A stretch of 64,000 nucleotides of DNA from Bradyrhizobium cenepequi. GTDB lineage: Bacteria; Pseudomonadota; Alphaproteobacteria; Rhizobiales; Xanthobacteraceae. The notes under the pieces were generated by a model that was given only the letters and a program-made list of their open reading frames with translations, searched no databases and had not been told where the DNA came from. The stretch is from positions 62,001 through 126,000 of the forward strand of contig NZ_JAGKJI010000017.1 in assembly GCF_020329485.1 (NCBI RefSeq), given 5' to 3'. The position numbers were made by a program, and so were the translations under genes. Below are positions 34,782 through 44,505 of the stretch, one piece after another. Every line of letters starts with the position of its first letter. The stretch's first letter is position 1.

Positions 34782-35807
34782 TCACGCTGCAGCACTGCCT
34801 GACGGGGGAGCCATGAATTCCGGACCGACCGGATCGGTGATGGTTTCGCGCAAGATCCGTTCAATTTCGGCCTTGGCGGCGGCATCGAGCGACCAGCCAG
34901 TCACCTCGTCAACGGGCCGCAACTGATCAGGATGGCGCGCACCCCACAGCGCCGTGGTAATGCCCCGATCGAGCATCCAGCGGACCGCCAGATGAATGAC
35001 GCGTTTGCCGAAGCGTTGCGCGAGGCGATCGAGCCTGGTCACGGCAGCCAGGTACTGTGCGAAACGCGGTTCCTGGAACTTTGGATCGGTGCGCCTCAGA
35101 TCGTCGCCACCGAAAACCGCACCTGCCCGCATTCGTCCCGATAGCAGGCCACGGCACAGCGCTCCATATCCCAGCATCGCGATCCTGTTCCTCCGGCAAT
35201 AGGGCAGAAGGTCGCTCTCGATTCCGCGTTCGAACAGATTGTAGGGCGGCTGCAGCACGTGCAGCGGCGCGATGCGTCGAAACCGCTCCATCTGGAGGAC
35301 CGAGAAGTTGCTCACGCCGATGGCGCGAATCTTCCCTTGCGCGAACAGGGTGTGCATTGCGTCCGCGGTCTCTTCGATCGTAATCAGCGGATCGGGCCAG
35401 TGAACCTGATAGATGTCAATGTAGTTGGTCCGAAGCCTACGCAAGGACTCTTCAACCTCCCACATGATGCGGGTGCGGCTGGCGTTGCGTGATACCTTTC
35501 CACCTTCCCATTGAAGTCCGGCTTTGGTCGCAATCAGCACTTTGGAGCGCAGTCCGCTTTCGTCGATCGCCCTGCCTACGATTTCTTCGGAGCGGCCAAA
35601 TCCATAGACCGGGGCCGTATCAACGAGGTTGATGCCGTGCTCGAAGGCGGCCCGGATGGTAGCGATGGATTCGGCTTCGTCGGTTCCGCCCCACATCCAC
35701 CCGCCGATCGCCCAAGTACCGATTGCGACCGGCGATACCCTGAGCGACGTACGGGGAATGCCTGTCAACTCCATTCTCGTTTGGAGAGCGTCCGCTTGGT
35801 CGGTCAT
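34782..35807 (-). CDS. Aldo/keto reductase
   Basis: 341 residues from the ATG at 35807, which has AAGGA upstream. TIM-barrel oxidoreductase with catalytic residues in INLVDTAPVYGFGRSEEIVG (Asp, Tyr), KVLIATKAGLQW (Lys) and YIDIYQVHWPD (His). The NADPH end is less clear. It reduces aldehydes or ketones in the cytoplasm. It follows the next gene upstream by 63 bp on the same strand, so the two may be one unit. Confidence 0.92.
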   Translation of the reverse strand: MTDQADALQTRMELTGIPRTSLRVSPVAIGTWAIGGWMWGGTDEAESIATIRAAFEHGINLVDTAPVYGFGRSEEIVGRAIDESGLRSKVLIATKAGLQWEGGKVSRNASRTRIMWEVEESLRRLRTNYIDIYQVHWPDPLITIEETADAMHTLFAQGKIRAIGVSNFSVLQMERFRRIAPLHVLQPPYNLFERGIESDLLPYCRRNRIAMLGYGALCRGLLSGRMRAGAVFGGDDLRRTDPKFQEPRFAQYLAAVTRLDRLAQRFGKRVIHLAVRWMLDRGITTALWGARHPDQLRPVDEVTGWSLDAAAKAEIERILRETITDPVGPEFMAPPSGSAAA

Positions 35808-35870
35808 GATGCTGTTCCTTCTTCGAATGCGTGTGCCTTTGCGAGTGTGAGCGGCGGACAACGCCCAGAC

Positions 35871-36890
35871 TCAGTCGGGATTCACTGAGGGTATGGTGTA
35901 GAGCCCCGCCTCTTCCTCGGCGATGAGCGCGAGCGCGGTCCAGTCGAGGTCGCCGTAACCACGCGCGATTCCCGTGATCAACCGGTCCCTGACCACGCCA
36001 ACTGACGGCATCGGGACGCCCGCCCTCTCTGCTTCCGCAAGCGCCAGGCGCACGTCCTTCAGCACGAGGGGCAAAACAAATCCGGGCGCATAGGTCTGCC
36101 TAGCGATCTTGTCACCGTAAATCTTGTGCGCGCGCCCGCCGAACATTGTGCCGGTCATGATGTCGACGAAAGTCTGTGGATCCCGTCCACGCTTTCGGAC
36201 TACGGCCACGACTTCTCCGAGCATCTCCAGCGCCGTCGCGCTCATCATATTGCCGAGCAATTTGATGAGGTTGGCGTCTTGCGGGTCGGCGCCGACCACG
36301 AATGTCCTTTGTCCAAGATTGTCGAGGATCGGCTGGCAGCGCTCGACATCGGCGGGAACGCCAGCGGCGATGATGAACAACTGGCGCGCCTTGGCCGCAT
36401 CCGGATTACCGAATACCGGCGCGGCTACATAGCCCTGCCCGTTGCGCGCATGCTCGCTGGCAAGGAGCGACGCAGCCGCCGTGCTAATCGTGCTCATCGA
36501 CAGATGGATCGCGCCAGGCATCAGACCCGCGGTTAGCCCTTCGAGGCCGATTTCTCTGCGACCGAACACGACTTCGCGTACGGCATCATCGTCCGGCAAC
36601 ATGCTGATGACGATCTTGCAGTCGAGCAGATCGCCAATATCGGTCGTCGGTCTGAGACCGAGTGCCTCAAGCCTGCCGATCTGGTCCGGGCGGCGGACAT
36701 AGCCGATCACCCGTCGTCCGCTGGCTGCGAGGTTCGCGGCCATCGCCGCTCCCATGTTACCAAGGCCGACAAAGCCGATTTCGCCCACGACCGGCTGCTC
36801 AACAACCGCTGCAGCATCGCCTCGCCGGCCAGGCAAATTCCCGGGTGCACTTGCGATGGCATGAGGAGAGATTGGCTGGTGTTTGGACAT
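35871..36890 (-). CDS. 3-hydroxyisobutyrate-dehydrogenase-family oxidoreductase
   Basis: 339 residues from the ATG at 36890, which has AGGAG six bases upstream; an upstream in-frame extension lacks one. NAD(P)-binding GFVGLGNMGAAMAANLAASG at about residues 37-56, then substrate-domain parts HLSMSTISTAAA and the catalytic Lys in DANLIKLLGNMMSATALEML. It oxidises or reduces a beta-hydroxyacid in the cytoplasm; exact substrate unknown. A 36-residue tail precedes the Rossmann fold, longer than usual. Confidence 0.9.
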   Translation of the reverse strand: MSKHQPISPHAIASAPGNLPGRRGDAAAVVEQPVVGEIGFVGLGNMGAAMAANLAASGRRVIGYVRRPDQIGRLEALGLRPTTDIGDLLDCKIVISMLPDDDAVREVVFGRREIGLEGLTAGLMPGAIHLSMSTISTAAASLLASEHARNGQGYVAAPVFGNPDAAKARQLFIIAAGVPADVERCQPILDNLGQRTFVVGADPQDANLIKLLGNMMSATALEMLGEVVAVVRKRGRDPQTFVDIMTGTMFGGRAHKIYGDKIARQTYAPGFVLPLVLKDVRLALAEAERAGVPMPSVGVVRDRLITGIARGYGDLDWTALALIAEEEAGLYTIPSVNPD

Positions 36891-37088
36891 GGCGGCTCCT
36901 GGCTGGGCGCAACGCATCCTTTGATGCGCACCTTGCGACGACATATCCACTAGCTGGTGAAGAGCGCATGTTGTCCTTGTCTCGACTTGCCGCGCTATTG
37001 AGTTTTCTTGCTTAGATTTCGTGAAAAGGCCTGTACCATGTGGCACGTGCCGGCTTGCCGCTTGAGCACTGCGTACGCCGGCTTCGAA

Positions 37089-37149
37089 ATAAATGCGAAT
37101 TTAGTCTCTGAACGAAAATTTAATGGCGCCAACAATTCACCGGCTTACT
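37089..37149 (+). promoter_or_regulatory. Tandem dyads in the gap before the AraC gene
   Basis: ATAAA-TGCGAA-TTTAG (37089-37104) and CTGAA-CGAAAA-TTTAA (37108-37123) lie 19 bp apart. After the second, CTTACT starts at 37144, 19 nt past TTTAAT. The AraC ATG is at 37304, so the leader would be long. Confidence 0.5.
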
Positions 37150-37303
37150 CTTTAACCGGTCTGTCGCAACGACCGTCCGCAAGATGGACAACGCTCTTTC
37201 AATCGCAAAGCGGCAATGAAGACGACGTGATCCCAATAACATTCCCCGTGGGTCGAAAATGCTGGCTGAGGACAAGGGCTAATGCCCGCATCAGGAGAGC
37301 ACA

Positions 37304-38212
37304 ATGAGTGGAATCGGCACTGCCGGTGTTCCTTCGTCCCCGCTGCCGATTGTCGCGATTTCCCCGCCCGATATCGCACGTCGCCATTTGGCGAATTGGG
37401 GCAGGATACAGGCTGACAACGTAAGAGTTACCCGGCGCGAGACTTTCGAAGATGGCTTTCAGGCACAACGACATTTGCTGATCGCTTACGAACGCGCAGA
37501 ACGGCATGACGGCGAGACCCTAATCGAGGGTTTACCAAAATCGACCTTGCGCGAATTCAATTGCAAGCTCAGCTTCGTGCCGGCCGGTCATCGGTTCTAC
37601 GGATGGCAGAGGCCGCGGGTGCTGACGCGCGCCACTTATATCTATATCGATCTGCCGGATCGGCTGTTTGATCGAGGTTCCGGCTTGGCCTGTCCGGCGC
37701 TCAGCCCGCGGCTGTTCTTCTTCGATCAAGCCGTCTGGGACACCGCGCTCAAGCTCAAGGCCGAAGTCGGGAATTCCGATCCGTGGAGCCGCGAGTATGC
37801 GGATGCTTTGAGCCACGTGTTAATGCACGAGCTCTTCCGACTCGAACGAACGACGCCCGCCGCGGCGAGACCGGTTCGCGGCGGCTTACCAGCATGGCAG
37901 CAAAAACGGGTGGTCGAGTTCATCGAAGAGCATCTCGCGGAGGAGATTTCGCTGGCGGCTCTCGCAGAGCTCGTCGATCTGAGCCTCTATCATTTTGCGC
38001 GTGCCTTCACGCAATCGTTCGGCGCGCCCCCGCATCGCTACCATATGGCCCGCCGAATGGATCGCGCCAAGGGCCTGTTGCAGAAGCCGGCGCTCTCAGT
38101 GACGCAGATCGGTGCCCGGATTGGCTTTCGCGAAACGAGTTCGTTTACGAGGGCATTTCGCAAATTCACCGGGCTTACGCCGACCGAATATCGCCGTCAC
38201 CGAGAGGATTAA
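37304..38212 (+). CDS. AraC-family transcriptional regulator
   Basis: 302 residues. The N-terminal half has no recognised domain but contains a beta-rich ligand-binding-like stretch. The C-terminal 100 residues hold two helix-turn-helix units, LAELVDLSLYHFARAFTQSFG and IGARIGFRETSSFTRAFRKFTG, ending in TPTEYRRHRED. CAGGAGA precedes the ATG. Likely activator of nearby genes; targets unknown. Confidence 0.92.
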   Translation: MSGIGTAGVPSSPLPIVAISPPDIARRHLANWGRIQADNVRVTRRETFEDGFQAQRHLLIAYERAERHDGETLIEGLPKSTLREFNCKLSFVPAGHRFYGWQRPRVLTRATYIYIDLPDRLFDRGSGLACPALSPRLFFFDQAVWDTALKLKAEVGNSDPWSREYADALSHVLMHELFRLERTTPAAARPVRGGLPAWQQKRVVEFIEEHLAEEISLAALAELVDLSLYHFARAFTQSFGAPPHRYHMARRMDRAKGLLQKPALSVTQIGARIGFRETSSFTRAFRKFTGLTPTEYRRHRED

Positions 38213-38548
38213 AGTCATAAGCGCGAAACCACCACGCTCATGGCCGTGGCGAAGGCGACTGCCTTGCCGCGGCGCACTGATTTCCAGTTGACCACTTCAC
38301 CTCGTGGCTCGACGCGATTGATTTTCTCCTGCGGTTTGGGTTGGCAAAATCTCCAAGCGGTCGCCGGATAAGGCCAACGCACGACCGCATCTTCGCCGCG
38401 GAGCCCGTTGGGCCTCTTGAGATGAGTGTGGCGCGGCTACCACTGCAACCGGAATTTTCTGGCATCACTGCATACGGCGCCTGATACTTCTTGCCGACCA
38501 ATTTCGTACCAGCTTACGATCGTGCATGTTGAGCCACGGAGGCTCGCA
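38213..38548. other. Intergenic region upstream of the porin
   Basis: About 336 bp without a supported gene or a dyad promoter. It ends with the porin ribosome site GGAGG. Confidence 0.4.
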
Positions 38549-40057
38549 ATGCAAAGCTCGGCATTTTTTGCTGTAGTGATTATCGCAGCCGGTGGCGCCT
38601 CCTGCAGAGTCGAGGCGTCGGCTGCGGAGCTCGTCCCGACCGGGGCTTCCGCGGCAACGGTGGCTTCCGCGTCAAAATCGTGCACCGACGGTTGGGGCTT
38701 TATTGCCACGGACTGCCAGCTGACTTGGCAGGGCATCACGATCTACGGCGCGATTGACGCGGGGTTCGGCTGGCAGAGCCACGGCGCGCGGTGGGACCCG
38801 CGATCCGCTGTCGGAGCCTCATACTTAATCCAGAAACAGAACAACTCGGCGCTTTGGGGCCCTGCACCCAACGCGATGACCAACTCATTCATTGGAATCA
38901 AAGGAACCAAGCCGATCGGCGGGGACGTCTCTGTTATCTTTGCTCTAGACGCCGGGTTCGACCCGTATTCCTTGCGATTCTCCAATGGACCGGGATCGGT
39001 TGCTGCGAACGCCGGCATCCCCCAAAATTTTGCAACCGCCTACTCCGATTCAAGCCGAGCGGGTCAGTGGTACAATGGCCAAGGTTATGTCGGCCTCAGC
39101 TCTGCGACTTATGGCACCCTGACCGTTTTCCGACAGAACTCGCTGACCCTGGACGCTGTCTTCGACTACGATCCGTTCGGCGCCTCTTACGCCTTCTCAC
39201 CTATCGGCTTTCAGGGGATAACCTGCGGCGGCGGCAATACCGAAAACTGTAGAAACTCGACATCACTAAAATATCGGGTCAACGTCGGCCGATTTCGGGC
39301 AGCGGCCCTTTGGCAGTTCGGCGGCTACGCCCAGAACAATGCCTCAAATGGCGCATACCAGTTCCAAGCCGGCGGCGATATCCCAACATGGGGCAAGGGT
39401 GTGCTCTCGGTCGACGCAATTTACAGCTATGTCAGAGATTCCGTGTCACTCGCACTCGCGCCGGGAAGCAATGACCCCAATGGGGTGCCGATACCCCCGT
39501 TCTTGCCACAGACACTCACCGCGACGATTTCCGACAATGAAGCCGTGATGCTTGTAGCCAAATACACGAACGGACCGCTGAAACTGTACGCCGGTTACGA
39601 ACATATTCGATATATGGCGCCTAGCAATCCGCAGACCGCTTTTACCGATATCGCGGGAACCTTTCTCTGTCTGGGCTGCGATGTGCTCAACAACACGAAT
39701 ATTAACAATACCGCCTTCGGCGTGAACGGTCTTGGTAACAAGACTTTTCAAGTCATGTGGGTCGGAGCCAAGTACGCCGTTACCGACAATCTGGATGTGA
39801 TCGGCGCCTATTACCACTATATCCAGAATTCTTTCTTCGGCACCGCCGCCGGGGGGCCCGCCCCCTGCTTCGGCACCGAGCACCCGCAATGCGCCGGGAC
39901 ATTCGATGGGATCTCTGCCGGTGTCGATTGGCGGTTTGCACCAAAGTGGGATCTCTATTCCGGGATTATGTTCACGCAAGTGAATGGTGGATTGGCCTTC
40001 GGCTTTCTCCAGCGCAACAACATCGCTCCTACGGTTGGGTTGCGGTTCCGCTTCTGA
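38549..40057 (+). CDS. Outer-membrane porin (beta-barrel)
   Basis: 502 residues from the ATG at 38549, placed by GGAGG seven bases upstream. Signal peptide ends near the SCRVEASAAE stretch. The mature part has alternating beta-strand pattern and classic Gram-negative porin pieces: GITIYGAIDAGFGWQSHG at the start, NSFIGIKGTKPIGGDVSVIF, and a C-terminal Phe in PTVGLRFRF needed for barrel assembly. It forms a diffusion pore; specificity unknown. It contains several Cys pairs (CGGGNTENC, CLGCD), unusual for porins. Confidence 0.88.
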   Translation: MQSSAFFAVVIIAAGGASCRVEASAAELVPTGASAATVASASKSCTDGWGFIATDCQLTWQGITIYGAIDAGFGWQSHGARWDPRSAVGASYLIQKQNNSALWGPAPNAMTNSFIGIKGTKPIGGDVSVIFALDAGFDPYSLRFSNGPGSVAANAGIPQNFATAYSDSSRAGQWYNGQGYVGLSSATYGTLTVFRQNSLTLDAVFDYDPFGASYAFSPIGFQGITCGGGNTENCRNSTSLKYRVNVGRFRAAALWQFGGYAQNNASNGAYQFQAGGDIPTWGKGVLSVDAIYSYVRDSVSLALAPGSNDPNGVPIPPFLPQTLTATISDNEAVMLVAKYTNGPLKLYAGYEHIRYMAPSNPQTAFTDIAGTFLCLGCDVLNNTNINNTAFGVNGLGNKTFQVMWVGAKYAVTDNLDVIGAYYHYIQNSFFGTAAGGPAPCFGTEHPQCAGTFDGISAGVDWRFAPKWDLYSGIMFTQVNGGLAFGFLQRNNIAPTVGLRFRF

Positions 40058-40382
40058 AGGCCGGCCGCGACCAATCTGGGTTGTGCTTCGAGGGCGGCGC
40101 TGACGCACACGTCGGTGACTGGAGCAAGTACGAGTCCGCTGTTGCTACGTCGCGTCATTTCGCTGCTGCGCAGCAACCGCTCAACCTTAGGAACAAAACG
40201 GACTCAACTTCGGTGCGTCACGCGAGCTGGCGGCAGCTCTCCCCGTTGATCCAGTGAACGGGCGGCGTGCGCAGGCGCGCTGGACCAACAAATGTCGTCT
40301 TGGAAAACGGCCTTGCTTGCCCGACACGCCATCGTGGACGTCAGGTAGGCATGTCAATCAAGGAGGGACCGAGCCCACATCA
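40058..40382. other. Intergenic region after the porin
   Basis: Between two convergent genes, about 325 bp. No gene or clear terminator seen. Confidence 0.4.
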
Positions 40383-40637
40383 TCAATCGTTGAACTTCGG
40401 TCCGGCATGATAGCGGTGTGCATCGGCCGATTGCGTGACGTATCCCGGCGCCGTGGCGTTCCCGTGCCCCCAGTAACCGCCCGCGGTGTACGGATTGCCC
40501 GGTCCCAGATTTTGACAGTTTGCGTCGGGGTAGAACTGCGCGCAATAGCCGGGGTCTTCGATAACAGCCTGCGCCAAAGCGGGGGTTGCAAAGGCTGCGA
40601 CGGCGACGGCGACAGCCCCAATCAATGCTCTTTTCAT
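40383..40637 (-). CDS. Small secreted protein, function unknown
   Basis: 84 residues from the ATG at 40637, preceded by AAAAGGAG. Signal peptide KRALIGAVAVAVAAFATPALAQ. The mature peptide has a pair of Cys (GYCAQFYPDANCQN) likely forming a disulfide, and a Gly/His-rich end (GGYWGHGNATAPGYV). Small secreted proteins of this type are common in Bradyrhizobium. It is divergent to the next gene, and the 187-bp gap holds the promoters for both. Confidence 0.78.
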   Translation of the reverse strand: MKRALIGAVAVAVAAFATPALAQAVIEDPGYCAQFYPDANCQNLGPGNPYTAGGYWGHGNATAPGYVTQSADAHRYHAGPKFND

Positions 40638-40747
40638 CTTGGTCTCCTTTTGGATGATACGGTTACATCGGTACCCAATGGGGGTGTCGCCGCCAGTAAA
40701 ATACGTTTGAAAAATCGCTGCAGAGCGACAGGCTCGTGCGCTGATCT

Positions 40748-40790
40748 CGTTCAAAGAATTTAATGGCCCGAGCGAGCCCGCAGCCTATCT
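40748..40790 (+). promoter_or_regulatory. Half-dyad promoter for the Tat-exported protein
   Basis: Right half TTTAAT (40759-40764) and GG, with CTATCT at 40785-40790, exactly 20 nt later. The left half is not conserved. The next ATG is at 40825. Confidence 0.5.
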
Positions 40791-40824
40791 GACCAAAGAC
40801 GTCACGACGGAGATAGGCATCCAA

Positions 40825-41613
40825 ATGATCAGCACCGGAAGAAGGAGCGTATTGAGAACGGTCGCTTTGACCGTGGCCACGGGCGCAATTGGTCTTGCGT
40901 CGGCCGTCAAGCCGACTGCAGCGGCCGCCAAGTCGGCATTGGTGCCCGCCGGTGCCACGCATCTCGACGCGTTGATGAAGCGTCTCGCGCAGGCACCCCG
41001 CCGTCGCGATTTCAAGACCGTACCGATGATCCTGGACCATCCAGAGCAATGGGATCACGAAGCATTGACCGAAGTGCTTTCGTACCAGCCTGCCGCCAAA
41101 CAGGCATGGGACAATACCGACATCGCAGGACCCTGGCTCAACATGATGCGCAATGCACTCAACACGCAGATATGGTCGTTCAAGCATCCGGATTTCCTCG
41201 CTGTTTCGGTTACACATGGTACAGCTGATCTCGCGCTCTACGATCAGACCATATGGGACAAGTATCAGCTTACGAATTTGGCTGGTGACGAGTTCAAGAC
41301 CAATACGCTTATCATCGAGCGGAAAGAAACAGCTGCCGATGCCGCGAACTACGAGGATCCGACGGGGCCCTTCTCAAGCGATGACACTTCCATACCTGCG
41401 CTGATGCGGCGCGGCGTTGTTTTCATGTCCTGTCACAATGCGATTTGGGAACAAGCAGCCGCTCTCATCAAAATCGGCCTCAACCCCGACAAGCTCTCTC
41501 ATGCCGCGCTTGCGGCGGAATTGACCAATCATCTCGTGGATGGCGTCGTTCTGATCCCCGGCGCGGGCGGGACGCTGCTCGAACTACAACAGGTCGGTTT
41601 TCACTACGCATAG
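40825..41613 (+). CDS. Tat-exported protein, possibly DsrE-like
   Basis: 262 residues with a Tat-like leader (STGRRSVLRTVALTVATGAIG). The mature part includes VVFMSCHNAIWEQAAALIKIG (a conserved Cys) and a C-terminal DGVVLIPGAGGTLLELQQVGF, which resemble DsrE/DsrF-type alpha-beta proteins that bind or carry sulfur. The link to sulfur carriers is inferred from fold-like pattern and the sulfite enzymes nearby. It has a half-dyad promoter. Confidence 0.72.
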   Translation: MISTGRRSVLRTVALTVATGAIGLASAVKPTAAAAKSALVPAGATHLDALMKRLAQAPRRRDFKTVPMILDHPEQWDHEALTEVLSYQPAAKQAWDNTDIAGPWLNMMRNALNTQIWSFKHPDFLAVSVTHGTADLALYDQTIWDKYQLTNLAGDEFKTNTLIIERKETAADAANYEDPTGPFSSDDTSIPALMRRGVVFMSCHNAIWEQAAALIKIGLNPDKLSHAALAAELTNHLVDGVVLIPGAGGTLLELQQVGFHYA

Positions 41614-41720
41614 GAACGCCGAAATCCCGCACGAGATCCAATTCTTCACCTATCGGGTTCAAATCAACCGGCGAGCATCGATGTCTACGCTTACGTTCGA
41701 CGGCAGCGCTTTCGAATGTA

Positions 41721-41996
41721 ATGACGGTGGCGCTGAAATCCCATGACGGCAGCGTGCTCGAGCTGTGGTACGGTACAGCGCTCAGCCGCCTGCCAGCTTC
41801 CGCGATCAGCAACGAGTTCGCCTACAACCGCTTTGCGCCGGGCTTGTTCGGCTTGCGGGCGCGGATGGGAGCGATGGCGACGATCACATTGCCCGCGACC
41901 AGCAGGGTGCCGATCATCGGAATCCATGGGGCGGCCAAATTGAAGCTACACACCGTCAATGGCAATACATTTGACGTAGCTGTCAGCGCGGAATAG
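41721..41996 (+). CDS. Doubtful small ORF or gene remnant
   Basis: 91 residues beginning MTVALKSHDGSVLELWYG with natural-looking composition (FAPGLFGLRARMGAMATITL). A short frame from 41680 reads MSTLTFDGSAFE and stops, and could be the true start separated by a frameshift. No family recognised and no good ribosome site. It may be a pseudogene. Confidence 0.3.
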   Translation: MTVALKSHDGSVLELWYGTALSRLPASAISNEFAYNRFAPGLFGLRARMGAMATITLPATSRVPIIGIHGAAKLKLHTVNGNTFDVAVSAE

Positions 41997-42057
41997 GTAA
42001 AAGAGGAGAGCACGTCACCCTCTGCTTTTCCAAGGATCACTCATTCCAAACGCAAGG

Positions 42058-42141
42058 ATGGCTGCGCGCTTGGGCATCGCGACGGCCGTCAATGCCGGCG
42101 CCATACTCGTCTGCTCCGCTTACAGGACTATGACCAGGTGA
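42058..42141 (+). pseudogene. Fragment of an AhpD/carboxymuconolactone-decarboxylase-like gene
   Basis: An ATG frame of 27 codons reads LGIATAVNAGAILVCSAYR, closely matching LGVATAVNAGAALVYSARV of the intact gene at 12009-12395. The upstream domain with the CxxC is absent. A leftover from a second copy or a related gene. Confidence 0.7.
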
Positions 42142-42276
42142 CCGCAGCGTGAGCATTCTACAGTACTATTGTCCGTTCTGGCGGGATGAAGAAGGCTTCG
42201 GGCGCGAACTGAATTTGCCTTGATCGCGCCGACTGGTGTCGGGAATCCGCATCTTATCCCAGCGTACTGCCGCTGC

Positions 42277-43641
42277 TCACGCTGGTACCGACGGACAACC
42301 GATCTCGACGACACACCCGGACCCTGCACGGATCGTGAACCGGAAGTCGTGCAACTTTACAATCGCGGCCACGAGATTCAGACCGAGACCCAAACCTGAC
42401 GTGTGTCGTACTTTATCCGACCGGTAGAAACGACCTAGCACAGCGTGACGTTCGCGTTCGCTTATGCCGGAACCGGTATCTCTCACACGCACGATACCTT
42501 CACGGTTACCGTGAATTAGTCCGATTTCCACCTGCCCTCCAGCGGGAGTATATTTGATAGCATTGTCAACGAGATTGGCGACAGCCTCGATCAGCAAGTC
42601 CCGATCGCCATGCACGGTTAGTTCGTGCGGCGAGTTGATCAAAAGAGCAACCCCCTTATCCTCCGCTATCGGCTCGTACATGTCAGCCACTTCGCGGATG
42701 AGTTCCGCGAGGGCTACATTTCCAAAGCCAGCGGATCGCTGACTTTTCTCGATTTCTGTCAGTCGCAAAATGGCGGTAATGATGGATAATGACTGATCCA
42801 GTGCCTCGGTCGTTCTGTCTGCAACCACCTGGAGCTGCTCAAGCGTCGGGGCATTGGAGCGACCGCGCTCAAGTATCAGCCGCGCACGGGTAAGCGGGGT
42901 GCGCAGATCATGGGCGATGTCACTGCCGACACCCGCAAGGGATTGGATGAGAGTCTCCATCTCATCGAGCATGCCATTGACGATCATCGCAAGTCTGGAG
43001 AAGGGGTCGTCGGTGTTTCGATGCGGCAGTCGTTCTCGGAGATCGCCGGCTACGATGCGCTGAACGCGATCGTTGACCTCGACAATGCGCTGGCGGGCAC
43101 GAGAGCTCAGGACCACACCAACCGCGAGACAAAGAAGCACGGCAGGAACCACACCAAGGGCAAACGCCCCGCCAACGACGTGCGCGATCTCGGCGACTTC
43201 GTCGATATTTCGTCCGATCGCCAGCACATCACCATTCGGCAACCTTCGCGCGATCAGGCGGACCGCCTGTCTTTCCGATCCACTTTCGTCCATCCTGTCG
43301 ACCACGGTGCTTTGTACGGCGATATCGGTCTTGAGATCGGGCGGTAGATTGTTCAGGTTACCCGACATCCTGCGGCCGTTTGCGTCAAATAATGCCGCAA
43401 GCCGAATGCGCCACGGATCCTGCTTCAGATGTTCATCGATCGCGTCCAGCCTGCGCTCGGATGACAAATGCGCAAGGACACTCATTTGCGAAGCGATCAT
43501 ACGGTCGGATCGAACCGTCAGGTCATGTTTCGTTTTCAAGTAGACGAAGGCAAGCAGCGCAACGACAAAGCCCGCGAACAGCGCCGCCACCAGCAAAGTC
43601 CACTGCAGCGTTGTCGAGCGCGCGAACTCAGTCAATTGCAT
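42277..43641 (-). CDS. Sensor histidine kinase (EnvZ-type), no cognate regulator adjacent
   Basis: 454 residues. TM1 (LQWTLLVAALFAGFVVALLAF), periplasmic sensor of about 110 residues, TM2 (ALGVVPAVLLCLAVGVVLSS), HAMP linker, then phospho-His in IAHDLRTPLTRARLILERG, N-box AVANLVDNAIKYTP, G-box DTGSGISERE and GLGLGLNLVAAIVKLH. It should phosphorylate an OmpR-type regulator. It closely matches the kinase at 51673, so they are paralogues, but here the next-door regulator is a stand-alone receiver read from its own start, not a DNA-binding protein. Confidence 0.9.
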   Translation of the reverse strand: MQLTEFARSTTLQWTLLVAALFAGFVVALLAFVYLKTKHDLTVRSDRMIASQMSVLAHLSSERRLDAIDEHLKQDPWRIRLAALFDANGRRMSGNLNNLPPDLKTDIAVQSTVVDRMDESGSERQAVRLIARRLPNGDVLAIGRNIDEVAEIAHVVGGAFALGVVPAVLLCLAVGVVLSSRARQRIVEVNDRVQRIVAGDLRERLPHRNTDDPFSRLAMIVNGMLDEMETLIQSLAGVGSDIAHDLRTPLTRARLILERGRSNAPTLEQLQVVADRTTEALDQSLSIITAILRLTEIEKSQRSAGFGNVALAELIREVADMYEPIAEDKGVALLINSPHELTVHGDRDLLIEAVANLVDNAIKYTPAGGQVEIGLIHGNREGIVRVRDTGSGISERERHAVLGRFYRSDKVRHTSGLGLGLNLVAAIVKLHDFRFTIRAGSGCVVEIGCPSVPA

Positions 43642-43644
43642 CAC

Positions 43645-43954
43645 ATTGTCCCGCCGGAAGAATACAGAGGCGTTGAAGTTCCTGCCTGGCTTTCAGGGAC
43701 ACCTGCGAAGCTTGGGCAGAGGTCGTCAACATGAGCCCGCTGCCTTCACTCGTTTGGCCTGCACCAATCCAGGCGCTTCCCCTGGCCAGTCAGGGATCAA
43801 CCTAATCTGATTGCGAAAATGGCTCGATCCTACAGAGGGTTGCTTGGAACATCGTAATGGTATGCGAGACCTATACGCTGGTTTAGCCGCCGCAGCACTC
43901 GATCCGACAGCGGTTAAAACATACCGATGTCAGAGAATGCTGGCGTTCATCGCC
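43645..43954. other. Gap holding one of a pair of conserved elements
   Basis: Non-coding stretch between the kinase start and the end of the receiver gene; contains the element at 43859-43900. Confidence 0.4.
43859..43900. promoter_or_regulatory. Conserved 40-bp element, copy A
   Basis: CCTATACGCTGGTTTAGCCG followed by CCGCAG matches CCTATACTTTGGTTTTACCG plus CCGCAA at 46231-46270. Both copies lie between a response-regulator gene and the next minus-strand gene. Confidence 0.5.
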
Positions 43955-44344
43955 TCACTTGCCGGCAACGCCGCGGTGTCGATTCAGAGCGGTTTCGATG
44001 CAGCCAATCAAGACGGGGCCGGCGAAGGGTTTGGCCAGGAAGCAAATGGCTCCGACCTTCAGCGCCCGGGCACGGACACTTTCATCGGGGAACGCCGTGA
44101 TAAAAATAAACGGCACGTCGTTGCCCCGAGTGCGCACGTGCTTCAGGAGGTCTAAACCGCTCATACCGGGCATCTGCACATCCGCAACGACACACGAAGA
44201 GTCGTCCAGGTGGGCCGATTGCAGGAAGTCCTCGGCCGACGCAAATGTACGTACCATGTATCCATGCGAGCTGAGGAGATTGTCGGTTCCTGCGCGGACG
44301 GATGCATCGTCGTCAATGACGGAAATCACCGAAAGCGTTGACAA
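43955..44344 (-). CDS. Stand-alone receiver (FixJ-type CheY-like) protein
   Basis: 129 residues: receiver only. Acidic pocket DDD near residue 11, phospho-Asp in CVVADVQMPGMSGLDLL, Thr in IFITAFPDE and Lys in CFLAKPF. No DNA-binding domain. The sequence is nearest to the receiver of FixJ/NarL regulators. It may be a phosphate sink or may act on a kinase or output protein encoded elsewhere. Confidence 0.88.
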   Translation of the reverse strand: MSTLSVISVIDDDASVRAGTDNLLSSHGYMVRTFASAEDFLQSAHLDDSSCVVADVQMPGMSGLDLLKHVRTRGNDVPFIFITAFPDESVRARALKVGAICFLAKPFAGPVLIGCIETALNRHRGVAGK

Positions 44345-44505
44345 GGTGGGCCTTCCTGACGCCGGAGCAAAGCATTCAACTCTAGCACGCCCCGCCTAAA
44401 ATGGGCTGCAGATCAGGATTCCGAAATCATACTTAGGTTTGTACTTCAATAAATTGGTCCGCAATCACGCGCACTGCGAGCTTTATGGGGACTGAAGGCC
44501 GACGT

